A stretch of DNA of 64,000 bases from Nesterenkonia alkaliphila (lineage in GTDB: Bacteria; Actinomycetota; Actinomycetes; Actinomycetales; Micrococcaceae), in the NCBI RefSeq assembly GCF_009758175.1, contig NZ_WRPM01000071.1, positions 56,012 to 120,011 on the forward strand. Direction: 5' to 3'. The notes beneath the pieces were generated by a model, which saw only the letters and a list, made by a program, of their open reading frames with translations, did not search any database and was not told where the DNA came from. Shown here one piece after another: positions 24,993-33,639 of this stretch; position 1 is the first letter of the stretch; each line of letters opens with the position of its first letter. The translations under genes and the position numbers were made by a program.

Positions 24993-26471
24993 CTACTGCC
25001 CTGCTTCCTGCTCAGCGCCGTTCTGTTCAGCTTCGTACCGGGCGCGCCATTCTTTATTCATGGGGAACAGCTCCGCCACGGACCCGCCCTCCTTGACCCT
25101 TTCGGCCACCCAGGCGTCCTCGGCCTCCTTGGCCAGGGCAGCGTCAGCCACCTCTTCTGCCAGGTGTGGGGGGATGACGATGACGCCGTCCTCGTCACCG
25201 ACGATCACATCACCGGGTTGGACAGTGGCTCCTCCGCAGGCGATGGTCAGGTCGGTGTCCCAGGGCACGTGCTTGCGCCCGAGCACTGCGGGGTGGGCTC
25301 CTGAGGTGAAGACCGGCAGGTCGATCTCGGCCACGGTCGCGTAGTCACGCACGCCTCCGTCAGTGACCACTCCGGCGGCGCCGCGGGCGGCCGCACGCAG
25401 GGCCAGGATGTCGCCCAGGGTGCCGGAGCCGGTCTCTCCGCGGGCTTCGATGACGATGACCTCGCCCTCCGCCACGGAGTCGAAGACCTGTTTCTGGGCG
25501 TTGAACCCGCCGCCGTGGGACTTGAAGAGATCCTCGCGGTTGGGCACAAAGCGCAGAGTCTTGGCAACGCCCACCAGCTTGGTACCGGGGCGGGTGGGGC
25601 ACACCCCGTCGATGGCGACGTTGTTGAGCCCGCGCTGGCGCAGCTGCTGGGAGAGTCCGGCGACTGGGACCGACTGGAGCTTGGCCTTCAGCTCTGGGGT
25701 GAGCACTGGCGTCTTTGGCGTCAGCCCGGCCTTCTCCTCTGAGCCCCAGGCTTCTTCGCGCTGCTTATCGTCCACCGCGGGCAGACTGCCCAGCTGCGGG
25801 TCGAAAGTGTCGGGCCCCTCCACCACCTGGGAGACCAGCCGCCCGGTGCTCAGTCCGTTCTCCGGGGCATCCACCTCCACCTCCACAGTGTCCCCGGGTT
25901 CTGCCACCGAGGCTTCGGCGGGTGTGCCGGTGAGGATCACGTCACCGGGCTGCAGGGTCAGGTGCTGGGAGAGATCGGCCACCAGTTGGGCCAGCGGGAA
26001 GATCATTCCCGCGGTGGTGTCCTGCTGGACCAGCTCGCCGTTCTTCCAGGTGCGGATCCGCAGGGCGCTGGGGTCCACCGCACGCGCATCGATCTGTTCG
26101 GGGCCCAGCGGGGTATAGCCGTCGCGGCCCTTATTACGCACATTGGAGCCTTTGTCGGCCCCGCGCAGGTCGTAGAGCCCCCAGTCGTTGGCAGCGGTGA
26201 TGGCTTGGACATGCTGCCATGCCTTCTCCAGGGGTACCCGCCGGGCCTCGGAGCCAATGATCAGGGCGATCTCACCTTCGAAGGCCAACAGCTCAGTACC
26301 GGCCGGGCGTTCTACCGAGTGGCCGGAGGCGGCCACGGAGCTGGCGGGCTTGAAGAAGTAGGAGGGGTCTTTGGGGCGGCGCCCGCGCTCGGCGGCGCGA
26401 GACTCGTAGCTGATGTGTACCGCGATAATTTTCCCGGGCTGCTGCGTCACGGGATCAGATTCAGCTGTCAT
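24993..26471 (-). CDS. FAH-domain isomerase/decarboxylase fused to an RraA-like domain (HpaG-like)
   Basis: A 492-residue two-domain protein. The N-terminal fumarylacetoacetate hydrolase domain (about residues 50-240) has FEGEIALIIG, DWGLYDLRGADKGSNVRNKG and DVILTGTPAEASVAEPGDTVEVEVD, as in the HpaG isomerase/decarboxylase. The C-terminal domain (about 280-480) is RraA/HMG-aldolase-like, with GDILALRAAARGAAGVVTDG followed by VRD, the conserved Arg-Asp of this family. ATG 26471 is preceded by GAGGAGGTC; an upstream ATG at 26570 lacks one. It is the first gene of the operon. It probably performs decarboxylation and isomerisation after HpaE; the extra domain may supply a missing step. Confidence 0.85.
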   Translation of the reverse strand: MTAESDPVTQQPGKIIAVHISYESRAAERGRRPKDPSYFFKPASSVAASGHSVERPAGTELLAFEGEIALIIGSEARRVPLEKAWQHVQAITAANDWGLYDLRGADKGSNVRNKGRDGYTPLGPEQIDARAVDPSALRIRTWKNGELVQQDTTAGMIFPLAQLVADLSQHLTLQPGDVILTGTPAEASVAEPGDTVEVEVDAPENGLSTGRLVSQVVEGPDTFDPQLGSLPAVDDKQREEAWGSEEKAGLTPKTPVLTPELKAKLQSVPVAGLSQQLRQRGLNNVAIDGVCPTRPGTKLVGVAKTLRFVPNREDLFKSHGGGFNAQKQVFDSVAEGEVIVIEARGETGSGTLGDILALRAAARGAAGVVTDGGVRDYATVAEIDLPVFTSGAHPAVLGRKHVPWDTDLTIACGGATVQPGDVIVGDEDGVIVIPPHLAEEVADAALAKEAEDAWVAERVKEGGSVAELFPMNKEWRARYEAEQNGAEQEAGQ

Positions 26472-26501
26472 CAGCAGGGACCTCCTCTTCCAATCAGGAT
26501 C

Positions 26502-26519
26502 ATATTCTCGATCGTATAT
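26502..26519. promoter_or_regulatory. candidate GntR operator before the hpa operon
   Basis: ATATTCTCGATCGTATAT is an AT-rich, partly symmetric element (outer ATATTC against GTATAT) 31 bases upstream of the first gene. GntR-FCD regulators bind short AT-rich palindromes, so this is a reasonable autoregulatory site. The rest of the 26472-26660 intergenic region holds an 11-base palindrome TGTGATTCACA (26548-26558) and no other clear signal. Confidence 0.35.
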
Positions 26520-26660
26520 TATCCGCAGGCCACGTACAACCCATTTTTGTGATTCACACCATAAGATCATCGAGTGCGTAATCTGTGCAGAATTCGCGTG
26601 AAAAAATGCCCCAAACTACTGCACAACCTGCGCACTCATGGGTCCATTACGAGGCAGCGT

Positions 26661-27185
26661 CTATCGTGCCTCAGCTGCATCCAGGTGGGCTTCCTTCAGC
26701 TCGAGGTAGATCTCGGCGTTGCGGTGCAGGGAGGCGACCTCCTCATCGGTGAGTTCGCGGCGGACTTTGGCCGGGGCTCCGGCCACCAGCGAGCGCGGTG
26801 GGATCTCGGTTCCTTCGAGCACCAGAGCGCCGGCAGCTACCAGGGACTCCTCCCCGATCACGGCACGGTTCATCACCGTGGCGGACATGCCGATCAGGCA
26901 GTAGTCACTCACTGTGGCCCCGTGGACCACTGCGGAATGGCCTACAGAGACCCCCGCCCCGAGGGTGCAGGGCGCTCCTGCATCGGCGTGAAGCACAACA
27001 TTGTCTTGGAGGTTGGTCCCCTCTCCCACCCGGATCGCGTCTGAGTCCCCGCGTACTGAGACCCCGTAGAACGCCGATGAATCATCGGCCAGTTCCACGT
27101 CTCCAGTAATTGCGGCGGTGGGGGCCAGGAACACCCGCTCACCCACCCGCGGAGTCTTGCCCTTAACAGTCAGTACATGTGCCAT
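26661..27185 (-). CDS. paaY: gamma-carbonic anhydrase-like hexapeptide protein, PaaY-like
   Basis: Left-handed beta-helix protein of 174 residues built from hexapeptide repeats. The metal-binding histidines of gamma-carbonic anhydrase relatives are present in VVLHADAG and VGHSAVVHGATV. PaaY proteins act as thioesterases or rescue factors in phenylacetate clusters, but the family is broad. ATG 27185 (MAHVLTVKGKTP) is chosen over upstream ATGs by family length. It starts 10 bases after the ABC ATPase stop and probably is the last gene of the ABC operon, which has a TetR operator. The paaY name is therefore contextual. Confidence 0.7.
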   Translation of the reverse strand: MAHVLTVKGKTPRVGERVFLAPTAAITGDVELADDSSAFYGVSVRGDSDAIRVGEGTNLQDNVVLHADAGAPCTLGAGVSVGHSAVVHGATVSDYCLIGMSATVMNRAVIGEESLVAAGALVLEGTEIPPRSLVAGAPAKVRRELTDEEVASLHRNAEIYLELKEAHLDAAEAR

Positions 27186-27195
27186 AGAGATGAAC

Positions 27196-27987
27196 CTACT
27201 GCAGCAGAGTTTTGTCGTCGAGGGCCGCACCCTTGATCTTGGCGAACTCAGCCAGCAGATCCTCCGGGGTCAGTTTGGCCTTCTCCTGCTCGGAGACATC
27301 CAAGATGATCCGGCCCTCATGCATCATGATCAGCCGGTTGCCCACCTCTAGGGCCTGCGCCATATTGTGGGTGACCATCAGGGTGGTCAGCTCCTGCTCC
27401 TGCACCACTTTCACGGTCAGCCTCGTCACCAGCTCCGCGCGCTGCGGGTCCAGGGCTGCGGTGTGCTCATCAAGCAGCAGCACCTTGGGCTGGGAAAAGG
27501 TGGCCATCAGCAGGCTCAGCGCCTGCCGCTGCCCGCCGGAGAGCAGGCCGACCTTGGTCTTCAGCCGGTTCTCCAGGCCCAGCTCCAGGACCTTCAGCTC
27601 TTCGGCGAAGCGCTCTCGCTTGGCCTTGCTGACTCCCAGGGCGAGCCCGCGGCGTCGTCCGCGCCTGTCTGCCAGGGCCAGGTTCTCCTCAATGGTGAGG
27701 TTGGGGCTGGTGCCGGCCATCGGGTCCTGGAAGACCCGGCCCACCTGTGCTGCCCGCTGGTGCTCCTTGAGCTTGGAGACGTCCCTGCCGTCAAGGCTCA
27801 CCGAACCTGAGTCCTGGATGATGCGCCCGGCCACCGTGTTCAGCACAGTGGACTTCCCGGCCCCGTTGGAGCCGATGACGGTCACGAAGTCCCCGGCGGC
27901 CAGCTGAAGATTCACGTTGATTAGAGCGCGGCGCTCATTGACCGTACCGGGGAAGAAGGTCTTGGAGACCTCTGCCACGTTCAGCAT
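27196..27987 (-). CDS. ABC transporter ATP-binding protein
   Basis: A 263-residue ATPase with Walker A GSNGAGKST, signature LLSGGQRQALSLL, and Walker B VLLLDEHTAALDP. It energises import with the permease and the lipoprotein encoded just upstream in the operon. The family (with TrpX/DUF534-type binding proteins) includes tryptophan importers in streptococci. Three bases separate it from the permease gene. Confidence 0.92.
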   Translation of the reverse strand: MLNVAEVSKTFFPGTVNERRALINVNLQLAAGDFVTVIGSNGAGKSTVLNTVAGRIIQDSGSVSLDGRDVSKLKEHQRAAQVGRVFQDPMAGTSPNLTIEENLALADRRGRRRGLALGVSKAKRERFAEELKVLELGLENRLKTKVGLLSGGQRQALSLLMATFSQPKVLLLDEHTAALDPQRAELVTRLTVKVVQEQELTTLMVTHNMAQALEVGNRLIMMHEGRIILDVSEQEKAKLTPEDLLAEFAKIKGAALDDKTLLQ

Positions 27988-27990
27988 GAT

Positions 27991-28932
27991 TCAGCCCACC
28001 TTCTTTGCGGGGAGCTTTGCATCGGAGGTCAGGGTGGCCTCCGCGGCGGCGTCCAGGGCCGAACGCCCCTTCCGCCAGCTGGCGATCTTCCGGAACCCCT
28101 TCCACTGAGGCAGCAGCAGGGCGGCAATCACCAGCAGCGCGGACATCAGCTTCATATCGTTGGGGTTCAGCCCGGCGTTGAGCGCAAACTGGATAGCCAG
28201 CCGGTAGATCACCGCGCCCAGCACCACGGCCAGGGTGGCCTGGATGACCACCCGGGTGCCGAATATCGCCTGTCCCACGATCACCGAGGCCAGACCCACC
28301 AGGATCAGGCCGATGCCCATTCCGATATCGGCGAAGCCCTGGTGCTGGGCCACTACTGCCCCGGCCAGGCCCACCAGCCCGTTGGAGAGCATCAGGCCCA
28401 TGATCTTCATCCGGTCAGTGGAGACCGCAAAGGAGCGGATCATCTGCTCATTATCGCCGGTGGCCTGCAGGGCGAGTCCGGCATCGGTGTGCAGGAACCA
28501 GTCCAGGATCAACTTGAAGACCAGGGCCACCGCCACCAGTACCAGCACCGAGGTCCAGCCGGTGCCAGCAATCTGGCGCAGAGCTGTGATCACGGTGTCC
28601 TCGCCGAGCAGCGGGATATTGGCTCCGCCCATGATCCGCAGGTTGATGGAGTAGAGCCCGATCATGGTGAGGATGCCGGCCAGCAGACCGTTGATGTTCC
28701 CCTTGGTGTGCAGCAGCCCGGTGATCAGCCCTGCCAGGGCGCCGACCACAAAGGCTGCCGCCGTGGCCAGGAACGGGTTGACCTCATTGACGATGAGAAT
28801 GGCCGCGGTGGCGGCTCCCGAGGTGAAGGAGCCGTCCACGGTCAGATCGGGGAAGTTCAGGATCCTGAAGGTCAGGTAGACCCCGAGCGCCACGATGGCA
28901 TAGATGAGACCAAGTTCGAGGGCAGTGATCAT
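27991..28932 (-). CDS. ABC transporter permease, LivH/BPD_transp_2 type
   Basis: A 313-residue inner-membrane permease with about eight hydrophobic segments. It begins ALELGLIYAIVALGVYLTFRILNFPDLTVDG, a hallmark of permeases paired with ABC_sub_bind lipoproteins. Its start overlaps the binding-protein stop as ATGA (28929-28932). Only one permease gene is present, so it likely acts as a homodimer. Confidence 0.92.
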   Translation of the reverse strand: MITALELGLIYAIVALGVYLTFRILNFPDLTVDGSFTSGAATAAILIVNEVNPFLATAAAFVVGALAGLITGLLHTKGNINGLLAGILTMIGLYSINLRIMGGANIPLLGEDTVITALRQIAGTGWTSVLVLVAVALVFKLILDWFLHTDAGLALQATGDNEQMIRSFAVSTDRMKIMGLMLSNGLVGLAGAVVAQHQGFADIGMGIGLILVGLASVIVGQAIFGTRVVIQATLAVVLGAVIYRLAIQFALNAGLNPNDMKLMSALLVIAALLLPQWKGFRKIASWRKGRSALDAAAEATLTSDAKLPAKKVG

Positions 28933-29993
28933 TCGTCTTCGTCGGCGTCCTCGCCGGCCTCAGCGGGGTCCTCGGGGTCAACGTCCTCACCTACCACGAT
29001 ATCCGCCCGGTCCAGCACCTCCTGAGGCAGTTCGATGCCCATCGCCTCAGCGGCCTCGGGGTTGACAGTCAGTTCGAGATCGGACTGGGTCTCCACAGGC
29101 ATGGCGGCCGGATCCTCCCCGTCCACCAGAATGCGGATGGCCATCTCACCGGCCTGGTAGCCCAGCTGGGTGTAGTCGATGCCGTAGGTGGCGACTGCTC
29201 CGCGGACCACAGAGTCAGCCTCGGCGGCGATGACCGGGACCTCGTTCTGCTGGCCGTACTGCAGCACAGCCTCCAGGGCGGAGACAACCGCATTGTCAGT
29301 GGGCACGTAGATAGCGTCCACATCGAGTGACTCCACGCCCTGCTGGACCTCCGAGGAGGCGGAGACTGTGGCCTCTTGGACCTCAAGGCCCAGCTCATCT
29401 GCGGCCTCGTTGAGCATATCCACCTGCACCTGGGAGTTGGTCTCTCCGGAGGAGTAGACCACTCCGACAGTCTGAGCATCGGGGACGATCTCCAGGAGCA
29501 GCTCCAGCTGCTCAGCCACCGGATTCATATCTGAGGCGCCGGTGATATTGCCCCCGGGCTCTTCCCAGGAGTCCACCAGGCCCGCCTCCTCCGGGTCGGT
29601 GACCGAGGAGAAGACAATCGGGATATCAGTGATCTGCTGAGCCGCAGCCTGGGAGGTGGGAGTAGCGATGGAGTGGACCAGGTCCAGGTCTGCATTAGCG
29701 AAGGTACCGGCGATATTGGAGGCGGTGGCCTGCTCCCCCTGTGCGTTCTGCTCATCCCACTCCACCTCAATGCCGGCATCCTCGAAGGCGGATTTGAAGC
29801 CCTCACGGGCGTTGTCCAGGGCGGGATGGGAGACGATCTGGCTGATTCCGATCGAGTAGCTCTCGGCGGCCTCGCCGCCGTTGCCGTTATCCCCGGTGTC
29901 GGTGTCTTCGCCGTTGCCGTTGCAGGCAGTGAGCAGCAGCGCTGCGGCTGCGGCGGCAGCAGCCAGCCGAGTGGTTGATGCGGATGCGAACAT
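28929..29993 (-). CDS. ABC substrate-binding lipoprotein (ABC_sub_bind / TrpX-like)
   Basis: A 354-residue secreted lipoprotein. A signal peptide ends in the lipobox LLTAC (Cys about residue 24), then a Gly/Asn/Asp-rich linker, then a two-lobe binding domain (YSIGISQIVSHPALDNAREGF; IPIVFSSVTDPEEAGLV; VIAAEADSVVRGAVATYGIDY). The last 15 residues are strongly acidic. The family binds aromatic amino acids in known cases. The operon starts here, with GGAGGAG before the ATG and both a TetR operator and a CRP-like site upstream, so I infer import of a phenylacetate-related aromatic compound. Confidence 0.88.
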   Translation of the reverse strand: MFASASTTRLAAAAAAAALLLTACNGNGEDTDTGDNGNGGEAAESYSIGISQIVSHPALDNAREGFKSAFEDAGIEVEWDEQNAQGEQATASNIAGTFANADLDLVHSIATPTSQAAAQQITDIPIVFSSVTDPEEAGLVDSWEEPGGNITGASDMNPVAEQLELLLEIVPDAQTVGVVYSSGETNSQVQVDMLNEAADELGLEVQEATVSASSEVQQGVESLDVDAIYVPTDNAVVSALEAVLQYGQQNEVPVIAAEADSVVRGAVATYGIDYTQLGYQAGEMAIRILVDGEDPAAMPVETQSDLELTVNPEAAEAMGIELPQEVLDRADIVVGEDVDPEDPAEAGEDADEDE

Positions 29994-30087
29994 GGTCTCC
30001 TCCTCGAGACTGCGTCAATGGTGCGTCAGGTGCGTGATCAAACGACCCCCAGCCTATCCGCCCAGCGGAAACCTATGGGAAGCCATC

Positions 30088-30101
30088 GTGATGCACGTCA
30101 C
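30088..30101. promoter_or_regulatory. CRP/GlxR-like site before the ABC importer operon
   Basis: GTGATGCACGTCAC is an exact GTGA-N6-TCAC match, about 95 bases before the binding-protein start and 19 bases from the TetR operator. A possible -10 (TATAGT on the minus strand) lies immediately next to it. Confidence 0.5.
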
Positions 30102-30120
30102 TATATGTCACATATTAGCA

Positions 30121-30140
30121 GACTGACCGACCGATCAGTT
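30121..30140. promoter_or_regulatory. TetR/PaaR operator before the ABC importer operon
   Basis: GACTGACCGACCGATCAGTT is the least symmetric of the four related operators (inner 18 bases match their reverse complement in 14), but it keeps ACTGACCG and CGATCAGT half-sites. It lies upstream of the minus-strand ABC operon and downstream of the neighbouring dehydrogenase gene, so the ABC operon is the logical target. Confidence 0.6.
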
Positions 30141-30199
30141 GGTAAATCAATCAGCCAGGAGAAGAGCCATGCCGCCCATCGGGAGGGACTGCTGCCGGG

Positions 30200-31591
30200 T
30201 CAGGACCAGTCCACTGAGAGGTACTGCGGCTCGGTGAACTCCTCGATCCCCCAGTGGCCCCCCTCGCGGCCGATGCCGGCCTGCTTCACACCACCGAAGG
30301 GTGCGCTGGGGTCCGAGACCACGCCGCGATTGATCCCCACCATCCCGGACTCCAGCCGCTCCCCGATCTTCATGGCATCCTGCAGTCTGCCGGAGTAGAC
30401 GTAGGAGGAGAGCCCCACCTCAGCATCATTGGCCCAGCTAATGAGCTCCTCCTGGTCCTCCCAGACCACTACCGGGGCCACCGGCCCGAAGATCTCCTCC
30501 TTGAGAATCCCGGCATCGGCGGGCACATTGCTGAGCAGGGTAGGGGGTACGAACGCATCTGTGGCGGCGCCCTCGGGGACCTGGGCCTGGTAGGCGATCT
30601 GGGCACCCTCAGCCACTGCGGAGTCGATCAGGGCCCGGATATCAGCGGCCGCTTTGTCATGGATCATCGGCCCGATCTGCGCCCCGGTTGCCGGGTCGCC
30701 CACTGTCAGCGCGGCGATGCGCTCACCAAAGGCCGCAGTGAACTCCTCCGCCACATCGGCATGGACATAGAAGCGGTTGGCCGCAGTGCAGGCCTGCCCG
30801 GAGTTGCGGAACTTGGCAAGCATGGCGCCATCCACCGCCGCCTGGACATCAGCATCTGCGGTGATGATGAAGGGGGCGTTGCCGCCCAGCTCCATCGAAG
30901 CGTTGACCACCCGTTCAGCCGCTTGCGCCAGCAGGGTCCGCCCCACCGGTGTGGAGCCGGTGAATGATAGCTTCTTCACCGCATCGGCACCCAGCAGTGC
31001 GGGCACCACTTCACGGGTGGCCGTGGTGCTGGCCACCTGGACCGCGCCCTCCGGCACCCCGGCCTCCACCAGGATCTCCGCAATGGCAATGGCGGTCAGT
31101 GGGGTCTCCCGTGCCGGCTTGAGCACCACGGAGCAGCCCGCGGCCAGCGCCGGGCCGATCTTGCGGGTGGCCATGGCTGCCGGGAAGTTCCAGGGGGTGA
31201 TCAGCAGGGCCACACCCACCGGGTGGTGGGTGACCACATTGCGCACCCCGCCGGCCGGGGCGGTGGTGTACTCCCCGTGCAGGCGTACGGCCTCCTCGGC
31301 GTACCAGCGGAAGAACTCTGCGGCATAGCGCACCTCCGCCTCAGCATCAGCCTGGGACTTACCGTTCTCGGCCACGATCAGGTCCCTCAGCCGCTCAACA
31401 TCGGCGATCATCAGCTCATAAGCCCCGGTGAGCACCTCAGCCCGCTTCCGGGGAGCCACCTCGCGCCACTGGGTGAAGGCCTCCTGGGCGGTCGCCACCT
31501 GGGCCAGGGCCTGCTCCACGGTCAGATCCGGCACATCCTGGATATGCGCGCCGGTGGCGGGGTTGGTGACGGGAAAGACCGCGGTGCTCAT
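30200..31591 (-). CDS. gabD: succinate-semialdehyde dehydrogenase
   Basis: NAD(P)-dependent aldehyde dehydrogenase of 463 residues, close to the short SSADH type (MSTAVFPVTNPATG; PRKRAEVLTGAYELM). The catalytic glutamate is in MELGGNAPFII and the cysteine in NSGQACTAANRFYVH. Succinic semialdehyde is the end product of HpaI, so this enzyme would channel it to succinate; GABA catabolism is another source. GAGGAG precedes the ATG. It is divergent from a LysR gene, its likely regulator. Confidence 0.87.
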   Translation of the reverse strand: MSTAVFPVTNPATGAHIQDVPDLTVEQALAQVATAQEAFTQWREVAPRKRAEVLTGAYELMIADVERLRDLIVAENGKSQADAEAEVRYAAEFFRWYAEEAVRLHGEYTTAPAGGVRNVVTHHPVGVALLITPWNFPAAMATRKIGPALAAGCSVVLKPARETPLTAIAIAEILVEAGVPEGAVQVASTTATREVVPALLGADAVKKLSFTGSTPVGRTLLAQAAERVVNASMELGGNAPFIITADADVQAAVDGAMLAKFRNSGQACTAANRFYVHADVAEEFTAAFGERIAALTVGDPATGAQIGPMIHDKAAADIRALIDSAVAEGAQIAYQAQVPEGAATDAFVPPTLLSNVPADAGILKEEIFGPVAPVVVWEDQEELISWANDAEVGLSSYVYSGRLQDAMKIGERLESGMVGINRGVVSDPSAPFGGVKQAGIGREGGHWGIEEFTEPQYLSVDWS

Positions 31592-31674
31592 GGGGGCTCC
31601 TCAAAAGATGGCTTGGGTGTGGGCGGCGTCGTACTCTCCCTGCCTACTGTCCTCCCTGCCAGCTATACGGTCCA

Positions 31675-31698
31675 ATACTTATTTCCGATAACATGTAT
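31675..31698. promoter_or_regulatory. candidate LysR operator between gabD and lysR
   Basis: An imperfect 24-base palindrome with outer ATAC/GTAT and inner TT-CG-AA symmetry (16 of 24 positions) lies in the 118-base divergent region, close to the LysR start. LysR-type regulators usually bind such a site to control themselves and the divergent gene. Confidence 0.45.
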
Positions 31699-31709
31699 GC
31701 TTTCCAAGC

Positions 31710-32594
31710 ATGGAGACTCGTCTGCTGCGCTACTTCACCGCCGTGGTGGAGGCCGGCACGGTCTCTGCGGCCGCGGACCAGCTGCACATCACCCAACCCT
31801 CGCTGTCCCGGCAGATCCGGCAGCTGGAGCATTACCTGGGCCTGACGCTGTTCCACCGGGCCCACGGCAGGCTGCAGCTGACCACTGAGGGCCGCGCCTT
31901 CTACACCACGGCCCGGGATCTGCTCCAGCACCACCATGAAGCGGCGGAGTATGCTGCACAGCTGGCCCAGGGCGGGATGCCGCGGATCTCACTGGGCGCA
32001 CCGAACACCACCCTGACCGATATCGTGGCCCCCTTTGTGGCGACGTTCCAGCCGGCGGATCCGGTGCCCTCGGTCTCAGAGCTGGCGATTGACCTGGAGG
32101 TCACCAGCGCACTCTCGGCCTTCGACATGGTGGTGGCTCCGGTGCGCTGGCCGGCCGGGGTGCAGAGCCTGCACCTGCTGGACCTTCCGGTATGGGCCTA
32201 TGTGCCCGTAGATCACCCCTGGACACAGTACGACGCCGTCCCCCTCGCCACCCTTGCCCAGGAGACGCTGATTCTGCCCACCTCCGGGTTCAAGGCCCGC
32301 CGAGTGCTCGAGGCCGCCCTGGAGGAGGCTGATCTGCGGCCGGCTGCGGTGCTGGAGACCAAGCACAGCGAGGTGGCCCATGCCTTGGCCGCCGCCCGGC
32401 GCGGGGCGGCAATCCTGACCGATGATCCGCGCTACGAGCTGCGTCCGCTGCAGATTCTGCACCGGGAAAAACCGCTGCAGATCCATCTCTACGCCGCCTG
32501 GCGCGGGCATCACCACGCCCGGGACACTCTGGAGAGCCTGGCCCACCGGCTCCGCGACTTCTGTCACGCCCGGTATGTCCAGACTCATTCTTGA
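31710..32594 (+). CDS. LysR-family transcriptional regulator
   Basis: A 294-residue LysR protein. The N-terminal winged helix (residues 1-60) reads LLRYFTAVVEAGTVSAAADQLHITQPSLSRQIRQLE. The C-terminal co-inducer domain covers about residues 90-290. It is divergent from the succinate-semialdehyde dehydrogenase gene and probably regulates it in response to the aldehyde or a related compound. No good ribosome binding site precedes the ATG at 31710, so a leaderless or short-leader transcript is possible. It ends 13 bases before the convergent hydroxyacid dehydrogenase gene. Confidence 0.9.
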   Translation: METRLLRYFTAVVEAGTVSAAADQLHITQPSLSRQIRQLEHYLGLTLFHRAHGRLQLTTEGRAFYTTARDLLQHHHEAAEYAAQLAQGGMPRISLGAPNTTLTDIVAPFVATFQPADPVPSVSELAIDLEVTSALSAFDMVVAPVRWPAGVQSLHLLDLPVWAYVPVDHPWTQYDAVPLATLAQETLILPTSGFKARRVLEAALEEADLRPAAVLETKHSEVAHALAAARRGAAILTDDPRYELRPLQILHREKPLQIHLYAAWRGHHHARDTLESLAHRLRDFCHARYVQTHS

Positions 32595-32607
32595 CCGAAG
32601 GGGCAGG

Positions 32608-33519
32608 TCAGTAGCCTGCCGCGGCGTCCACCACCCCGGCTGGCACCTCGCCGGCGCTGATCCGGCGGATGTTCTCGCCCACCCGCGCGGCGAAGAGGGG
32701 TTTGATCATCTCTAGGGTGTCGGCGGCATGCGGGGTGATCAGCGCTCTGGGCTCCTCCCACAGCGGATGCCCCTCAGGCAGCGGCTCGGGATCGGTCACG
32801 TCCAGGCCCGCCCCGGCCAGCTTCTGCTCCTGTAAGGCAGTCACCAGTGCCGGGGTGTCCACCAACCCGCCGCGGCCCACATTGACCAGAACGGCAGTTT
32901 CAGGCAGCAGACCCAGCTGGTGCGCGCTGATCAGATGCCGGGTGCCCGGAGTCAGGGCAGCGGCCAGCACCACCACATCGGTATCCGGCAGGTGCTGGTC
33001 CAGATCCTCCAGGGTGATGGTGGCATCAGCGGTTTCGACAGGATCAGCCAGTCTGCGCACCACGGTCACCCGGGTGTCGAAGCACTTCATAAGCCGCACG
33101 ATCTCCAGCCCCACCCCGCCGGCGCCCACGACCAGGACCTTTAGTCCGTGCAAGGAGGTGCCGGTGGCCGCCGCCCAGCTGCGTGCCCGGACCCGGGTTG
33201 GCAGCTCGCGCAGCAGGGCCAGGGTCAGCGTCAGTGCATGCTCGGCCACCGGCAGCGCGTAGGCACCCTTGGCACTGGTCCAAAGCAGTTCGGGGCGCTC
33301 CTTCAGCGCCTCGGTGAAGCGCTCAATCCCTGCGCTGGGCAGCTGCACCCAGCTCAGTGCAGGCGCTTTCTGGAAGGTCTCCATCAGCTCCTGCACCTGG
33401 CCGGCAAAACTGACGACGACGCCCTCAGCCTCGGTGGGATCGCTGACCACCTCGCCTCCGGCCGTGCCGATGGCATCCTGGAGCTCCGGATAGTCGGTGC
33501 CGATGATGCTGACTCGCAT
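32608..33519 (-). CDS. D-isomer-specific 2-hydroxyacid dehydrogenase
   Basis: NAD(P)-dependent dehydrogenase of 303 residues. The Rossmann motif is VVGAGGVGLEIV; catalytic residues are seen as the arginine in VNVGRGGLVD, the glutamate of TDPEPLPEGHPLW and the histidine of ALITPHAADT. Substrate cannot be read from sequence; glyoxylate/hydroxypyruvate or larger 2-oxoacids are possible. The start ATG 33519 (MRVSIIGTDYPEL) has GAGAGG upstream. Its neighbours (MHS transporter, thioesterase, GlcD-like oxidase) hint at hydroxyacid metabolism. Confidence 0.83.
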   Translation of the reverse strand: MRVSIIGTDYPELQDAIGTAGGEVVSDPTEAEGVVVSFAGQVQELMETFQKAPALSWVQLPSAGIERFTEALKERPELLWTSAKGAYALPVAEHALTLTLALLRELPTRVRARSWAAATGTSLHGLKVLVVGAGGVGLEIVRLMKCFDTRVTVVRRLADPVETADATITLEDLDQHLPDTDVVVLAAALTPGTRHLISAHQLGLLPETAVLVNVGRGGLVDTPALVTALQEQKLAGAGLDVTDPEPLPEGHPLWEEPRALITPHAADTLEMIKPLFAARVGENIRRISAGEVPAGVVDAAAGY

Positions 33520-33585
33520 GTCTGCCTGCCTCTCACGATGGATGGTAATGACTCTGTTCAGCCTAATCGGCCCGCGGGGCACAGA

Positions 33586-33622
33586 CAGCGGCGGACCCCC
33601 ACGCTGTGGGAGCCCGCCGCTG
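33586..33622 (-). terminator. hairpin after the MHS transporter gene
   Basis: CAGCGGCGG (33586-33594) pairs perfectly with CCGCCGCTG (33614-33622), with extra CCCCAC/GTGGG pairing inside. It lies 18 bases after the stop of the minus-strand transporter gene. There is no U-tract, as is common for high-GC actinobacterial terminators. Confidence 0.6.
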
Positions 33623-33639
33623 CTGGTTCTGGAGCTGCT

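Noticed and set aside
26548..26558. TGTGATTCACA as a CRP site before the hpa operon
   Set aside because: The arms are separated by 1 base instead of 6, so it does not fit the CRP/GlxR spacing.
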